Shown piece by piece: positions 1-8,420 of a DNA stretch of 64,000 nucleotides (position 1 is the first letter of the stretch; each line of letters opens with the position of its first letter). A program made the position numbers and the translations under genes. The stretch comes from DASZTV01 sp035547515 (lineage in GTDB: Bacteria; Actinomycetota; Actinomycetes; JAFAQI01), in NCBI GenBank assembly GCA_035547515.1, contig DASZUS010000037.1:3812-67811 (forward strand), given 5' to 3'. Below the pieces are notes generated by a model that saw only the letters and a program-made list of their open reading frames with translations, ran no database searches and had not been told where the DNA came from.

Positions 1-64
1 CGCAGCCGAGCCCATGATCGACTAGCGCGGTGTAGTCGGGCGCAGATCGGCGATAAGCACGCCC

Positions 65-877
65 ATGTCGACACCCGCCCAACGCGCTACCGAAGCCGAC
101 CCGGCTGGTGAGACGAAGCTCGCCGACGCCTTCGACCGAATCGTGGCGGAGGGTACGCCGCGAATGCAGCGCGGCTGGCCGGAGCTCCTGAGCACCGGTG
201 CGGTGGCCGGGCTCGAGGTCTCGATCGGCGTGCTCGCGCTGATCGCGGTGGAAACCGAGACCGGGAGCCCGCTGCTCGGTGGGTTGGCGTTCTCGTTCGG
301 GTTCATCGCGCTGTTCCTCGGCCACAGCGAGCTGTTCACCGAGGGCTTCCTGCTACCGATCACCGTGGTCGCCGCAGGCGAGGCGACGCTCTGGCAGCTC
401 CTGCGCCTGTGGGTCGGGACGGCGGTGGCGAACCTCGCGGGCGGCTGGTTGCTCACGCTGATCGCGATGGAGGCCTACCCGCAGTTCCACGCGACGGCGA
501 TCAAGGCCGGCACGGAGTTCATCGACAGCGGCATCACCACCCGGTCGCTGTGCAGCGCCATCCTCGCCGGCGCGGTGATCACCTTGATGACCCGCATGAC
601 GCAGGGCACCGAGTCGGTTCCGGCGCGCCTCATCGCGGTCATCGCGTCTGCGTTCGTCCTCGCCGGGTTGAAGATGTCGCACTCGATCCTCGAGTCACTA
701 CTGATCTTCAGCAGCCTGCACGCGGGCGCGACGTCGTTCGGGTACGCCGACTGGGCCGGCTGGTTCGCCTGGACGGTCCTCGGCAACGTGATCGGCGGCG
801 TCGGTCTCGTGACCCTGCTACGCCTGATCCGCAGCCGCCGCATGGTCCTCAGCCACCGCGCGGAAGCGAAGACCTGA
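65..877 (+). CDS. Formate/nitrite transporter (FNT) family channel
   Basis: A 270-residue membrane protein of the formate/nitrite transporter family, which moves small monovalent anions (formate, nitrite) or related acids across the cytoplasmic membrane. A hydrophilic N-terminus of about 40 residues precedes six hydrophobic segments; the first is followed by GLAFSFGFIALFLGHSELFTEGF, split here as GLAFSFGF and GHSELFTEGF, typical of the family's pore region. A basic tail (RLIRSRRMVLSHR) ends it. The ATG is the first possible start. It stands alone upstream of two oppositely directed tRNA genes. The nitrate locus lies 8 kb away, so a nitrite role is possible but not shown; no GlnR-like box is visible in the 64 bases upstream. 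Confidence 0.85.
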   Translation: MSTPAQRATEADPAGETKLADAFDRIVAEGTPRMQRGWPELLSTGAVAGLEVSIGVLALIAVETETGSPLLGGLAFSFGFIALFLGHSELFTEGFLLPITVVAAGEATLWQLLRLWVGTAVANLAGGWLLTLIAMEAYPQFHATAIKAGTEFIDSGITTRSLCSAILAGAVITLMTRMTQGTESVPARLIAVIASAFVLAGLKMSHSILESLLIFSSLHAGATSFGYADWAGWFAWTVLGNVIGGVGLVTLLRLIRSRRMVLSHRAEAKT

Positions 878-923
878 GACGCCGCGCGGATCCTGCTCGA
901 CACCAGGGATCGCCGGGGGTTGG

Positions 924-997
924 CGGTCCTGACGGGATTTGAACCCGCGACCTCCGCCTTGACAGGGCGGCGAGCACTCCAGCTGCTCCACAGGACC
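924..997 (-). tRNA. tRNA-Asp (GTC)
   Basis: Reading the minus strand gives a full cloverleaf: acceptor arm GGTCCTG pairing with CAGGACC, anticodon loop CTGTCAA with anticodon GTC inside a CCGCC/GGCGG stem, and the T-loop GGTTCAAATCC. CCA is not encoded. It is followed 18 bases away (upstream on the minus strand) by tRNA-Glu, the pair often found together in actinobacteria. Confidence 0.95.
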
Positions 998-1015
998 TTG
1001 ACTTGTGTTGCGTCG

Positions 1016-1088
1016 TACCCCCAACGGGATTCGAACCCGTGTTACCGGCGTGAAAGGCCAGCGTCCTAGGCCACTAGACGATGAGGGC
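1016..1088 (-). tRNA. tRNA-Glu (TTC)
   Basis: On the minus strand the sequence begins GCCCTCATCGTCTAGTGG and ends with the T-loop GGTTCGAATCC and a GGGGGTA end. The anticodon loop CTTTCAC has anticodon TTC. The G1-U72 acceptor pair and the GTCTAGTGGCCTAGGAC D-arm region match actinobacterial tRNA-Glu. Probably co-transcribed with tRNA-Asp. Confidence 0.95.
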
Positions 1089-1173
1089 AATCCCTCGGCG
1101 TCCGCCGTCGGGGACTGCACAAGTGTAGGGGACGATCGCTCAAGCGTGCTGCCCACCACAGGAGGAGCGAGCA

Positions 1174-1929
1174 ATGACGGTGGACGAGGTCCGGTACGAG
1201 CGTCGCGGCGCCGCCGCGCTGGTCACCATCGATCGCCAGCACCGCCGCAACGCGATCGACGGCAAGACCGCCGACGCCCTGGTCGAGGCGCTCGACGACT
1301 TCGAGGCAGACGAGTTCGCCCGGGTCATGGTGCTGACCGGTGCCGGCTCGGCGTTCTGCGCCGGCGCGGACCTCACCGCGATCGAGACCCTCGAGCCGCG
1401 GCTGCGCCGCGGGGAGGGCCCGCTCGGGTTCACCCGGCGCGTGGCCGCCAAGCCCACCATCGCGGCGATCGACGGGTGGGCCGTGGCCGGCGGGTTGGAG
1501 CTCGCCGCGTGGTGTGACATCCGGATCGCCTCCCCGCGCGCGCAGTTCGGGTGCCTGGAGCGCCGGTTCGGCGTACCGCTGATCGACGGCGGCACGTGGC
1601 GGCTGCCACGGATCGTCGGCTTCGGGCGGGCGATGGATCTCGTGCTGACCGGGCGGCTGGTCGACTCCGCGGAGGCCCTCGCGATCGGCCTGGTGACGGC
1701 GGTCGTCGAGGACCCGGTCGGCCACGCGCTCGCGATGGCCGAGCAGCTCGCGACCTACCCGCAGGAGACGATGCTGTCGGACCGCCGCTCGATGTACGAC
1801 GGCTACGGCCACCCGCTCGACGAGGCGCTCGACATCGAGGCGCGCTACGGCAGGGAGGTGCTGCTCGTCGGCCGCGAAGGCGCCAAGCGCTTCGCCGGCG
1901 GTGAGGGCAGAGGCGCGGCGGGGGTCTGA
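1174..1929 (+). CDS. Enoyl-CoA hydratase/isomerase (crotonase) family protein
   Basis: A 251-residue crotonase-fold protein, the usual length. The oxyanion-hole strand is visible as GSAFCAGADL (about residues 54-63), and the second signature AGGLELAAWCDIRIAS (about 107-122) forms the CoA-binding core. A Glu and an Asp near 129-140 sit where hydratases place catalytic acids. A strong ribosome site (AGGAGGAG) lies 6-9 bases before the ATG. It probably hydrates or isomerises enoyl-CoA in fatty-acid or xenobiotic breakdown; substrate cannot be told. It is single, with a convergent reductase gene 33 bases downstream. Confidence 0.85.
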   Translation: MTVDEVRYERRGAAALVTIDRQHRRNAIDGKTADALVEALDDFEADEFARVMVLTGAGSAFCAGADLTAIETLEPRLRRGEGPLGFTRRVAAKPTIAAIDGWAVAGGLELAAWCDIRIASPRAQFGCLERRFGVPLIDGGTWRLPRIVGFGRAMDLVLTGRLVDSAEALAIGLVTAVVEDPVGHALAMAEQLATYPQETMLSDRRSMYDGYGHPLDEALDIEARYGREVLLVGREGAKRFAGGEGRGAAGV

Positions 1930-1962
1930 CCGCGCCGGTCGCGGCCCCACCGGGCGCAGTGC

Positions 1963-2979
1963 TTACGCCGCCAGCGGAGTGTGCTCGGCGGCTACCGTCT
2001 CGCCGGGCACCGGCGGCCCGGGCGGCGTACCGTCCCCGAACGGCCGGCCACCGAGCGCTTCGCGGCCGTGCTCGCTCAGCCAGCCGCTGAGGTCGGGACC
2101 CGCGGGGACGATCCCGGTCGGGTTTATGTCGCGGTGCACGCAGTAGTAGTGGCGCTTGATGTGGTCGAAGTCGAGCGTGTCGCCGAACCCGGGCGTCTGG
2201 AACAGGTCGCGGGCGTAGGCCCACAACACTGGCATCTCGCTGAGCTTGCTCCGGTTGCACTTGAAGTGGCCGTGGTAGACCGCGTCGAACCTCGCCAGCG
2301 TGGTGAACAGCCGCACGTCGGCTTCGGTGATCGTGTCGCCGACCAGGTACCGCTGGCCCGAGAGCCGCTCGCTGAGCCAGTCGAGCCGCTCGAACAGCCT
2401 CCGGTACGCCGACTCGTAGGAGTCCTGGTCGCCGGCGAACCCGGCCCGGTACACGCCATTGTTGACGTCCCGGTAGACCAGCTCCGCGACCTCGTCGATC
2501 TCGCCGCGCAGCGGCTCCGGGTAGAGGTCGGGGGCGCCTTCACGATGGAACTCCCGCCACTCTGTAGACAGGTCGAGTGTGATCTGCGGAAAGTCGTTCG
2601 TCACGACCTGGCCAGTGGTGATGTCCACGATCGCCGGCACTGTGATGCCCCGGTCGTAGCCGGGGTCGCGCGCGAGGTAGGCCTCCCGCAGCCGCTCGAT
2701 GCCGAGCACCGGATCGCGCCCGCCCGGGTCGAGGTCGAAGGTCCAGCTGCGCTCGTCGTGGGTCGGCCCGCAGATCCCCATCGAGAGAACCGGCTCGAGG
2801 CCGAGCAGCCGCCGCACGATGATCGCGCGGTTCGCCCACGGGCAGGCGCGGGAGACGACCAGGCGGTAGCGGCCCGGCTCGACCGGGTAGCCGTCACGGC
2901 CGTCGGCGGTGACCCGCGTGGTGATGTAGTTGCTGTCGCGCTCGTAGGAGCGTCCGCTGGTGACGTAGGAGCCGGCCAT
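1963..2979 (-). CDS. Glutathione S-transferase-like thiol reductase (glutathionyl-hydroquinone reductase family)
   Basis: A 338-residue protein of the Xi/omega-class GST group (YqjG/ECM4 type). The thioredoxin-like N-terminal half contains the hallmark RACPWAN with the nucleophile Cys46, and the C-terminal all-alpha GST domain starts near 160. E. coli and fungal relatives remove glutathione from glutathionyl-hydroquinones. This organism encodes mshD and so likely uses mycothiol; the natural thiol here may therefore be mycothiol (inference). It is divergent from the flavin reductase gene at 3045, with 65 bases between for promoters. Confidence 0.85.
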   Translation of the reverse strand: MAGSYVTSGRSYERDSNYITTRVTADGRDGYPVEPGRYRLVVSRACPWANRAIIVRRLLGLEPVLSMGICGPTHDERSWTFDLDPGGRDPVLGIERLREAYLARDPGYDRGITVPAIVDITTGQVVTNDFPQITLDLSTEWREFHREGAPDLYPEPLRGEIDEVAELVYRDVNNGVYRAGFAGDQDSYESAYRRLFERLDWLSERLSGQRYLVGDTITEADVRLFTTLARFDAVYHGHFKCNRSKLSEMPVLWAYARDLFQTPGFGDTLDFDHIKRHYYCVHRDINPTGIVPAGPDLSGWLSEHGREALGGRPFGDGTPPGPPVPGETVAAEHTPLAA

Positions 2980-3044
2980 GCTGGGTGGTCTACCCGGCCC
3001 GCGGGCGGCGGATGCCGGCGGGCGCTGGTGGGTAGGCCCGCGTC

Positions 3045-3560
3045 GTGACCGGCGACCACGACGACGGGGCCGAAGTGCAGCGCGCCTTTCAGCAGCTGGT
3101 CGGCGGGCTCGACTACCCCATGTACGTCGTGACGGCGGCCGGAGCCGACGGCCAGCGCGCGGGCTGCCTCGTCGGCTTCGCGACCCAGGCGAGCATCGAC
3201 CCGGGACGGGTGCTGGTGCTGCTGTCGAAGGAGAACGAGACCTTCCGGATCGCCCAGCAGTCCCAGCTGCTCGGGGTGCACTACCTGCACGAGGGAAACC
3301 GCGCGCTGGCGTCGCTGTTCGGCGAGGAGTCCGGCGACTGGACCGACAAGTTCGCCCGCTGCGAGTGGCGCGAGGGCCCTGGCGGCGTACCGATGATCGC
3401 AGGGGTCCGGGGCGTCGTCGTCGGGCGAGTGCTGGCCCGGCTCGATGCCGGCGACCACGTCGCGCACCTGCTCGACCCGGTCGCCGTGGAGGTCGGCGAG
3501 GACCGCCCGGCGCTGACCTACCAGGCGGTGCGCGACCTCGACCCGGGGCATCCCGCCTGA
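3045..3560 (+). CDS. Flavin reductase-like / FMN-binding split-barrel protein
   Basis: A 171-residue protein of the flavin reductase (DIM6/NTAB) family, which binds FMN and often supplies reduced flavin to a partner oxygenase. The N-terminal GLDYPMYVVTAAGADGQRAG, the central strand ATQASIDPGRVLVLLSKEN and the later HYLHEGNRALASLFG all fit the family. GTG is the only start that keeps the conserved N-terminus. No obvious oxygenase partner sits next to it; the divergent GST-like reductase suggests a redox or quinone role, but that is inference. Confidence 0.75.
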   Translation: MTGDHDDGAEVQRAFQQLVGGLDYPMYVVTAAGADGQRAGCLVGFATQASIDPGRVLVLLSKENETFRIAQQSQLLGVHYLHEGNRALASLFGEESGDWTDKFARCEWREGPGGVPMIAGVRGVVVGRVLARLDAGDHVAHLLDPVAVEVGEDRPALTYQAVRDLDPGHPA

Positions 3561-3629
3561 CCCGCAGGAACCTGCGGCCGCGCGTGGAACATGTCCGCGA
3601 CGGACGCAGTGGTCCGGGAGGGCGGGGAC

Positions 3630-4013
3630 ATGTCGTACCTGAAGTCTGAGCCGTATCTGCCGACCGAGGGCGCGGAGTTCCTCGACTACATGGATCGCGT
3701 GATCGAAGGCGTCACGGAGCTGCAGCGCGAGGGCAGGGTGCCCGACGAGGAGGGCGTCGACTCCCTGCTCGACCAGTGGCGGATGGTCACCCGCCACGTC
3801 AGAGCCGACGTGAACGCGGCGGGGCCCACGTCGGTGCGGCCGATCACGACGACCATCCCGATGACGGCGGCGGAGTACCAGCAGAGCTCGTCGATGTTCG
3901 CGACCTTCTACCAGCTGCTGCGCATTCTCGAGATGCGCGGCGCGATCGACCTGCGGCGCTCCGACGGGGTGAGCCGCGTCGCGATGGCTGTCTACAACGG
4001 GACGCTGCTCTGA
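3630..4013 (+). CDS. Hypothetical protein, 127 residues
   Basis: I do not recognise this protein. From the chosen start it begins MSYLKSEPYLP and is soluble, acidic in its first half (TELQREGRVPDEEG) and helical in its second half (MFATFYQLLRILEMRGAIDLRR). The ATG at 3630 is preceded by a GGGAGG ribosome site 8-9 bases upstream; a longer reading from ATG 3591 would add 13 residues but has a poorer site. Codon use matches its neighbours. It lies 69 bases after the flavin reductase gene and may be in its transcript. Confidence 0.6.
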   Translation: MSYLKSEPYLPTEGAEFLDYMDRVIEGVTELQREGRVPDEEGVDSLLDQWRMVTRHVRADVNAAGPTSVRPITTTIPMTAAEYQQSSSMFATFYQLLRILEMRGAIDLRRSDGVSRVAMAVYNGTLL

Positions 4014-4051
4014 CGCGGTGGAGTCCTGGCTCGAGTGCTTAGGCTCGGTGC

Positions 4052-4327
4052 ATGTGCCGCAGCATCAAGACCCTGCACAACTTCGAGCCGCCGGCGACCG
4101 CTGAGGAGGCTCACGCTGCCGCGTTGCAGTACGTGCGCAAGATCAGCGGTACGGCGAAGCCGTCCAAGGCCAACGAGGCGGCGTTCGCCCGCGCGGTGGA
4201 GGCGGTCACCGCGGTGACCGTCGAGCTGCTCGGCTCGCTGACCGCCTCGGCGCCGCCCAAGAACCGCGAGGAAGAAGCCGCGAAGGCGCGCGCCCGAGCA
4301 GCCGAACGCCGCCTGACGACCGTCTAG
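4052..4327 (+). CDS. DUF2277 family protein
   Basis: A 91-residue protein starting MCRSIKTLHNFEPPAT, the conserved opening of the DUF2277 family, with the later stretch QYVRKISGTAKPSKAN and a basic Lys/Arg/Ala tail. The family is small and widespread in actinobacteria; its function is unknown. The conserved N-terminal Cys and the full family length argue for an intact gene. Its stop codon lies inside the loop of a large hairpin that also ends the convergent peroxiredoxin gene. Confidence 0.85.
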   Translation: MCRSIKTLHNFEPPATAEEAHAAALQYVRKISGTAKPSKANEAAFARAVEAVTAVTVELLGSLTASAPPKNREEEAAKARARAAERRLTTV

Positions 4328-4346
4328 CACTGTCAGGCGGCGCTCG
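4303..4346. terminator. Bidirectional hairpin terminator
   Basis: A 15-base inverted repeat (4303-4317 against 4332-4346, one mismatch that can form G-U) with a 14-base loop sits between two convergent genes. Ten bases next to the loop, GCCGCCTGAC and GTCAGGCGGC, match exactly. No T-run follows, as is usual in high-G+C actinobacteria. Confidence 0.7.
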
Positions 4347-4361
4347 GAGAAGAGCTGCTGC

Positions 4362-4988
4362 TTACGGCTGGTCGGCGTACCGGAGGTAGGGGAGCTTCTC
4401 CTCGACGTTGGAGAACTTCTCCTTGGCGTCCTCGGTCGAGACGGTGGGGGCGACGATGACGCGGTCGCCCGGCTTCCAGTCGACCGGGGTCGAGATCGGG
4501 TTCTTGTCGGTGGCCTGCAGCGCGTCGATGACGCGGATGATCTCGTCGAAGTTGCGGCCGACCGACTTCGGGTAGGTCAGCGTGAGGCGCACCTTGTTGT
4601 TCGGCGCGATGATGAAGACCGAGCGCACCGTGCTCGAGTCGCCCTCGCCTGGGTGCAGCATGTCGTAGAGCTCGGAGACCTTGTGGGACTCGTCGGCGAT
4701 GATCGGGAAGTTGACCTCGCTGCCGGTGACGCTGGCGATGTCCGGCGACCAGCCCTTGTGATTGTCGACCGAGTCGACCGAGACCGCGATCGCCTTGGTG
4801 TTGCGCTTCTCGAACTCGCTCTTGAGCGCCGCGGTGCGACCGAGCTCTGTGGTGCAGACCGGGGTGAAGTCAGCGGGGTGGCTGAACAGGACCGCCCACG
4901 AGTCGCCCTTCCACTTGTAGAAGTCGATCTCGCCCTCGGTCGTGTCGGCGGTGAAGTTGGGGGCGTCGTCGCCCAGCCGGATGCTCAT
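4362..4988 (-). CDS. 1-Cys peroxiredoxin (Prx6 family)
   Basis: A 208-residue cytoplasmic peroxidase that reduces hydrogen and organic peroxides. The active-site motif HPADFTPVCTTELG places the peroxidatic cysteine at 45, and PVCTTE is the signature of the Prx6 group. There is no second cysteine in the protein, so resolution must come from an external thiol. The C-terminal dimerisation domain (about 160-208) is present and the length is normal. A ribosome site (AAGGAGCACCGA) precedes the ATG. Convergent with DUF2277 through a shared hairpin. Confidence 0.93.
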   Translation of the reverse strand: MSIRLGDDAPNFTADTTEGEIDFYKWKGDSWAVLFSHPADFTPVCTTELGRTAALKSEFEKRNTKAIAVSVDSVDNHKGWSPDIASVTGSEVNFPIIADESHKVSELYDMLHPGEGDSSTVRSVFIIAPNNKVRLTLTYPKSVGRNFDEIIRVIDALQATDKNPISTPVDWKPGDRVIVAPTVSTEDAKEKFSNVEEKLPYLRYADQP

Positions 4989-5055
4989 TCGGTGCTCCTT
5001 GGGAAGTTAGGTCCGCTTTGCGCTAGCACCGAAACTACCGGGAATGAGGCCCCGG

Positions 5056-5256
5056 CTACTCGTCGAGGTCGTCCGCCGACGCCTGCTCGATGGGGGCGTC
5101 GGTCGAGGCGCCGTCCGCCTCTCGCTGGAACACGTCCTGGTCCTTGAGCTCGGACGCGGTCTGCTCGGCGACCTCGGCTGCGGCCTCCTCGTCGGAGAGG
5201 CCTTCGCCGGCCGGTCGCGTCGTACCTGAACTGGCGGGGGACTCAGCTGCGCTCAT
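5056..5256 (-). CDS. Small acidic hypothetical protein
   Basis: A 66-residue, strongly acidic, cysteine-free protein (for example LSDEEAAAEVAEQTASELKD) that looks disordered or helical. No family is recognised. It sits between the peroxiredoxin and GH3 genes on the same strand, with no clear ribosome site, so it could be a real stress-type small protein or a chance frame. The amino-acid mix is typical of real small actinobacterial acidic proteins, which is why I keep it. Confidence 0.45.
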   Translation of the reverse strand: MSAAESPASSGTTRPAGEGLSDEEAAAEVAEQTASELKDQDVFQREADGASTDAPIEQASADDLDE

Positions 5257-5301
5257 GTCCGCATGGTGCCCAGGTCGGGGACGGACAACCGTCGTGACCG
5301 G

Positions 5302-7527
5302 TCAGTCGCTGTCGCGGCAGAGTCTGCGGCTCAGCGGCAGGTGGGACGAGGAGTCGCCGACGTCGATCGAGTAGCAGCCGGGTGCCACTCGCCAGCCGTT
5401 GGCCTTGGTGTCCCAGTAGGAGAAGGAGCGCTTGTCGAGGTGGAGGGTCACCCAGGTCCGCTGGCCCGGCTCGAGGGGGACCTTCTGGTAGCCCTTGAGC
5501 TGGATCGGCGGTTCGTGCGCGGCCTTCGGGTCGCCGACGTAGAGCTGAGCGACCTCCGCGCCGGAGCGCGTGCCGGTGTTGGTCACGAGGAACCGTGCGG
5601 TCGCCGTGTCGTTCTTGCCGGCGCGCAGCGTCAGGTGCGAGAACCGGAACCTGGTGTAGGACAGGCCGAACCCGAAGGGGAACAGCGGCGTGATGTGCTT
5701 CGCGTCGTACCAGCGGTATCCGACCAGCAGCCCCTCGCTGTAGTGCGACTGCGGGACCCCCTTCTTGTCCGGGACTCCGGGCCACTGCTTCGCAGACTTG
5801 ATCGGGTCCTGGCTGACCGACTTCGGGAACGTGATCGGCAGCTTGCCCGAGGGGTTGACGTCGCCGAACAGCAGCGCGGCCGCGGCGTTGCCGTCCTGCT
5901 CGCCGGGGTACCACATGTCGAGTACGCCGCGAACCTGGTGCAGCCATGGCATCGCGACCGGGCCGCCTGCCTGGATCACCACGATGGTGTTGGGGTTGGC
6001 CTTCGCGACGGCGGAGACCAGCGCGTCCTGGTTCGGACCGACGGCCGGCAGGCACACCAGGGTGCACTCGGCGTTGACCGCGGACAGCGTCTTGCGGTCG
6101 ACGCCCTCGGTCTCGCCATCGCCGATGAAGACGATCGCGGTGCTCGCCAGCTTGGCGGCGGCGACCGCGTCGGCGATCGTGAGCCCGACGCCGGGTACGA
6201 CGACGTCGCCGTTGGCCTCGGCGCGCAGCGTGATCGCCGACAGCGGGTCGACCACGGCGGGGTTGGTGCCGGTGAGCGGGACCTTGGAGCTTCCGCCGCC
6301 CTGGTAGTCGATCTGCGCGCCGACCGGCGTGGCCGGCAAGCCGATGACCGCGAGGGTCTTGTGGGGGGCGGTGATGGGCAGCGCGTGGCCGGCGTCCTTC
6401 AGCAGTACGGCGCCGCCTTCGGCGGCCTCGAGCGCGATGGACTTCGCCTGTGGGGTGTCGACGATCGCCGTGTCGGCGACCGGGTCACTCGGCGGCGGGT
6501 CGTCGAACACGCCCGCGGAGAACAGCCCGTACATGATCCGTTCGGTCATCTCGGTGATGGTCGCGACGGACACCTGGTGGGCGGCGATCGCGGCCATCAT
6601 CGCCTTGGGTGCGAAGTAGGTGCCGGGGAACTCGCTCTGCTCCTGGTCGAGCCCGTTGTTCGCGGCGGTCGCCGTCGAGTGGGTGGCGCCCCAGTCGGAC
6701 ATGACCCAGCCCTTGAACCCGAACTGCTTGTCCAGCACGGTTCTCAGCAGGTAACGGTTCTGGCAGGCGTCGACGTTGTTGACCAGGTTGTAGCTGCACA
6801 TCACCGATGCCACGTGCGCCTGCTTGACCGCGGCCTCGAACGCCGGCAGGTCGATCTCCTGCATCGTTCGCACGCTGGCGTCCGAGGAGTCCGTCATGCG
6901 GTTGGTCTCCTGGTCGTTCAGCGCGTAGTGCTTGACGGTGGCCGCGACGTGCTGGCTCTGGATCCCTTCGATCTCCGCGACACCGGTCTGGCCCGCGAGG
7001 TAGGGGTCTTCGCCGGCGTACTCGAAGCTGCGTCCGGCGAGCGGGTTGCGGACGATGTCGACCCCAGGCGCGAGCTGTACGTCGACGCCCTTCTGCCACG
7101 CCTGCGAGCCGATCGCCGCGCCCACTCGGTACTGCATCGCGGTGTCCCAGCTCGCTGCCTGGGTGATGCCGTCGGGAAAGGCTGTGGTGAGCAGCTGCAC
7201 GTCGCCGAGGCCCGCGCCGGCGTCGTTGGAGACCTGCTCCGGAATGCACAGCGACGGGATGGCCGGAATGTCGTTCGCCGCGCCGTAGTGGGAGATGTCG
7301 CCTCGTCCGTAGAGCTCGGAGATCTTCTGCGGGAGCGTCATGTGGGCGACCAGCATCCGCGCGCGGCGCTGGGGTGAGAGGTGGGCGTTCATCCACGGGC
7401 AGCGCGCCGTCGTCGCGCTTGCGGTGCGCGGGGTGGACGCCGCCGAGGTGGCCGCGAGGCCGATCCCGGACGCGGCGAGGACGGCAGTGGTGACAAGGGC
7501 GCGGAGGATGCGGGCTTTGCGTTGCAC
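5302..7527 (-). CDS. Secreted glycoside hydrolase family 3 (beta-glucosidase-like)
   Basis: A 741-residue exported glycosidase. A signal peptide (basic MQRKAR, hydrophobic core to about residue 30) is followed by the GH3 barrel with the KHYALNDQETNR loop (199-210) and the nucleophile Asp278 in GWVMSDWGATH. The alpha/beta sandwich domain (about 360-560) and a C-terminal fibronectin-III-like domain (from about 630, GLSYTRF) complete the normal architecture. It should release glucose or another sugar from beta-linked oligosaccharides outside the cell. GTG start. With GH16, GH18 and GH26 genes in the window it suggests polysaccharide feeding. Confidence 0.92.
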   Translation of the reverse strand: MQRKARILRALVTTAVLAASGIGLAATSAASTPRTASATTARCPWMNAHLSPQRRARMLVAHMTLPQKISELYGRGDISHYGAANDIPAIPSLCIPEQVSNDAGAGLGDVQLLTTAFPDGITQAASWDTAMQYRVGAAIGSQAWQKGVDVQLAPGVDIVRNPLAGRSFEYAGEDPYLAGQTGVAEIEGIQSQHVAATVKHYALNDQETNRMTDSSDASVRTMQEIDLPAFEAAVKQAHVASVMCSYNLVNNVDACQNRYLLRTVLDKQFGFKGWVMSDWGATHSTATAANNGLDQEQSEFPGTYFAPKAMMAAIAAHQVSVATITEMTERIMYGLFSAGVFDDPPPSDPVADTAIVDTPQAKSIALEAAEGGAVLLKDAGHALPITAPHKTLAVIGLPATPVGAQIDYQGGGSSKVPLTGTNPAVVDPLSAITLRAEANGDVVVPGVGLTIADAVAAAKLASTAIVFIGDGETEGVDRKTLSAVNAECTLVCLPAVGPNQDALVSAVAKANPNTIVVIQAGGPVAMPWLHQVRGVLDMWYPGEQDGNAAAALLFGDVNPSGKLPITFPKSVSQDPIKSAKQWPGVPDKKGVPQSHYSEGLLVGYRWYDAKHITPLFPFGFGLSYTRFRFSHLTLRAGKNDTATARFLVTNTGTRSGAEVAQLYVGDPKAAHEPPIQLKGYQKVPLEPGQRTWVTLHLDKRSFSYWDTKANGWRVAPGCYSIDVGDSSSHLPLSRRLCRDSD

Positions 7528-7587
7528 CGCTGCTTCTTCGACGTACGGCGCGTTATCGCCTGCGCGAGCGCCACTAGCCTTCAGCCA

Positions 7588-7660
7588 GGGCCGTTAGCTC
7601 AATTGGCAGAGCTGCGGACTTTTAATCCGTAGGTTGTGGGTTCGAGTCCCACACGGCCCA
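7588..7660 (+). tRNA. tRNA-Lys (TTT)
   Basis: A complete cloverleaf: acceptor GGGCCGT/ACGGCCC, anticodon loop CTTTTAA with anticodon TTT, T-loop GGTTCGAGTCC and discriminator A. CCA is not encoded. A small accessory patch begins directly downstream, a common position for integrated elements, but I found no copy of the tRNA 3' end that would mark an attachment site. Confidence 0.95.
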
Positions 7661-7946
7661 CTGCTCCGGCCTGCAGGAATGACGAGCATGAAGTTGTTCG
7701 CGCAGACGGTCGAACCGGACGGTACCCCGGGGCCGCCGGTGCGAATCGGATCGTGCTTTTCCGCCGTAACCAGCATCATGCAGTACGCGTCACCGCTCGA
7801 GGTGCAGGAATTCCCCTAGGTCTGGTTTGATGCGAGTGGTCGGTAACCGACACGAACGCGCCTGCTAGCGGCGGCGAGGTCCGGATCGACATTGAGGGCA
7901 CATCTTTTGAGTTCGGGTTCATCCGGCAACGAGTTGGGAGTATTCA

Positions 7947-8162
7947 GTGGCGCGGCGTCGTGTGGTGCGCACTGACAGGTTTCTGAGCGCGTCCGGCGAC
8001 GACCACGATGACGGTAGGACCTTGCAGGACCTCTACGAATGCCCGCGGAGCAGTTGTGAACACCGCGCCTTCCGCCACACCTCCAATGGATGCGTCCAAT
8101 GCGATTGCGCGCTGTCCCAGGACGAAGTAATCGCCGAGGTGAAGCGTCTCTGGCCGAGGTGA
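7947..8162 (+). CDS. Cys-rich small protein (possible zinc ribbon)
   Basis: A 71-residue protein with five cysteines arranged C-x4-C-x13-C-x2-C-x-C within about residues 32-55 (CPRSSCEHRAFRHTSNGCVQ then CDC). This spacing could hold a zinc ion. The GTG start has a GGGAG ribosome site 7 bases before it. The family is not recognised. It lies between tRNA-Lys and a toxin-antitoxin pair, in a stretch with long non-coding gaps on both sides, which suggests acquired DNA. The 286 bases before it (7661-7946) contain only short open frames and a 13-base palindrome at 7839-7851. Confidence 0.55.
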   Translation: MARRRVVRTDRFLSASGDDHDDGRTLQDLYECPRSSCEHRAFRHTSNGCVQCDCALSQDEVIAEVKRLWPR

Positions 8163-8382
8163 ACGCTTCGGCGGGCGGTGGGGTCTGTAAGGAACTCTGT
8201 GTGAGCGAGGCAGGTGTCAGGGCGCGCTGGAGACCTCGTCGACTTCGTCACCGGCCGGCAGCCCGAAGAGGCGCCTGTCGGAGAGCCGGACGCGTTGAGC
8301 CGGTTGCATCGCCTCGCCGAGCTCATGGCGTAATCGCTAGCGCTGCCCTCTGCGATCCAACGTTTGCTCCTCGGCCCAGCAT

Positions 8383-8397
8383 GTAGCAAAATGCTAC
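8383..8397. promoter_or_regulatory. Palindromic operator candidate for the toxin-antitoxin operon
   Basis: A perfect 6-3-6 inverted repeat, GTAGCA-AAA-TGCTAC, lies 24-38 bases before the antitoxin ATG. Antitoxins of this type usually repress their own promoter by binding such palindromes, so this is a likely operator. It is AT-rich compared with its surroundings. The rest of 8163-8420 shows no gene that I can support. Confidence 0.5.
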
Positions 8398-8420
8398 GCA
8401 GAGACGGCTGGAGGTTGGGC

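Noticed and set aside
5263..7377. A 704-codon open frame on the plus strand across the GH3 gene
   Set aside because: It is antisense to a complete GH3 gene, has the Arg/Val/Asp/Gly-heavy composition of a mirrored high-G+C frame, and shows no motif.
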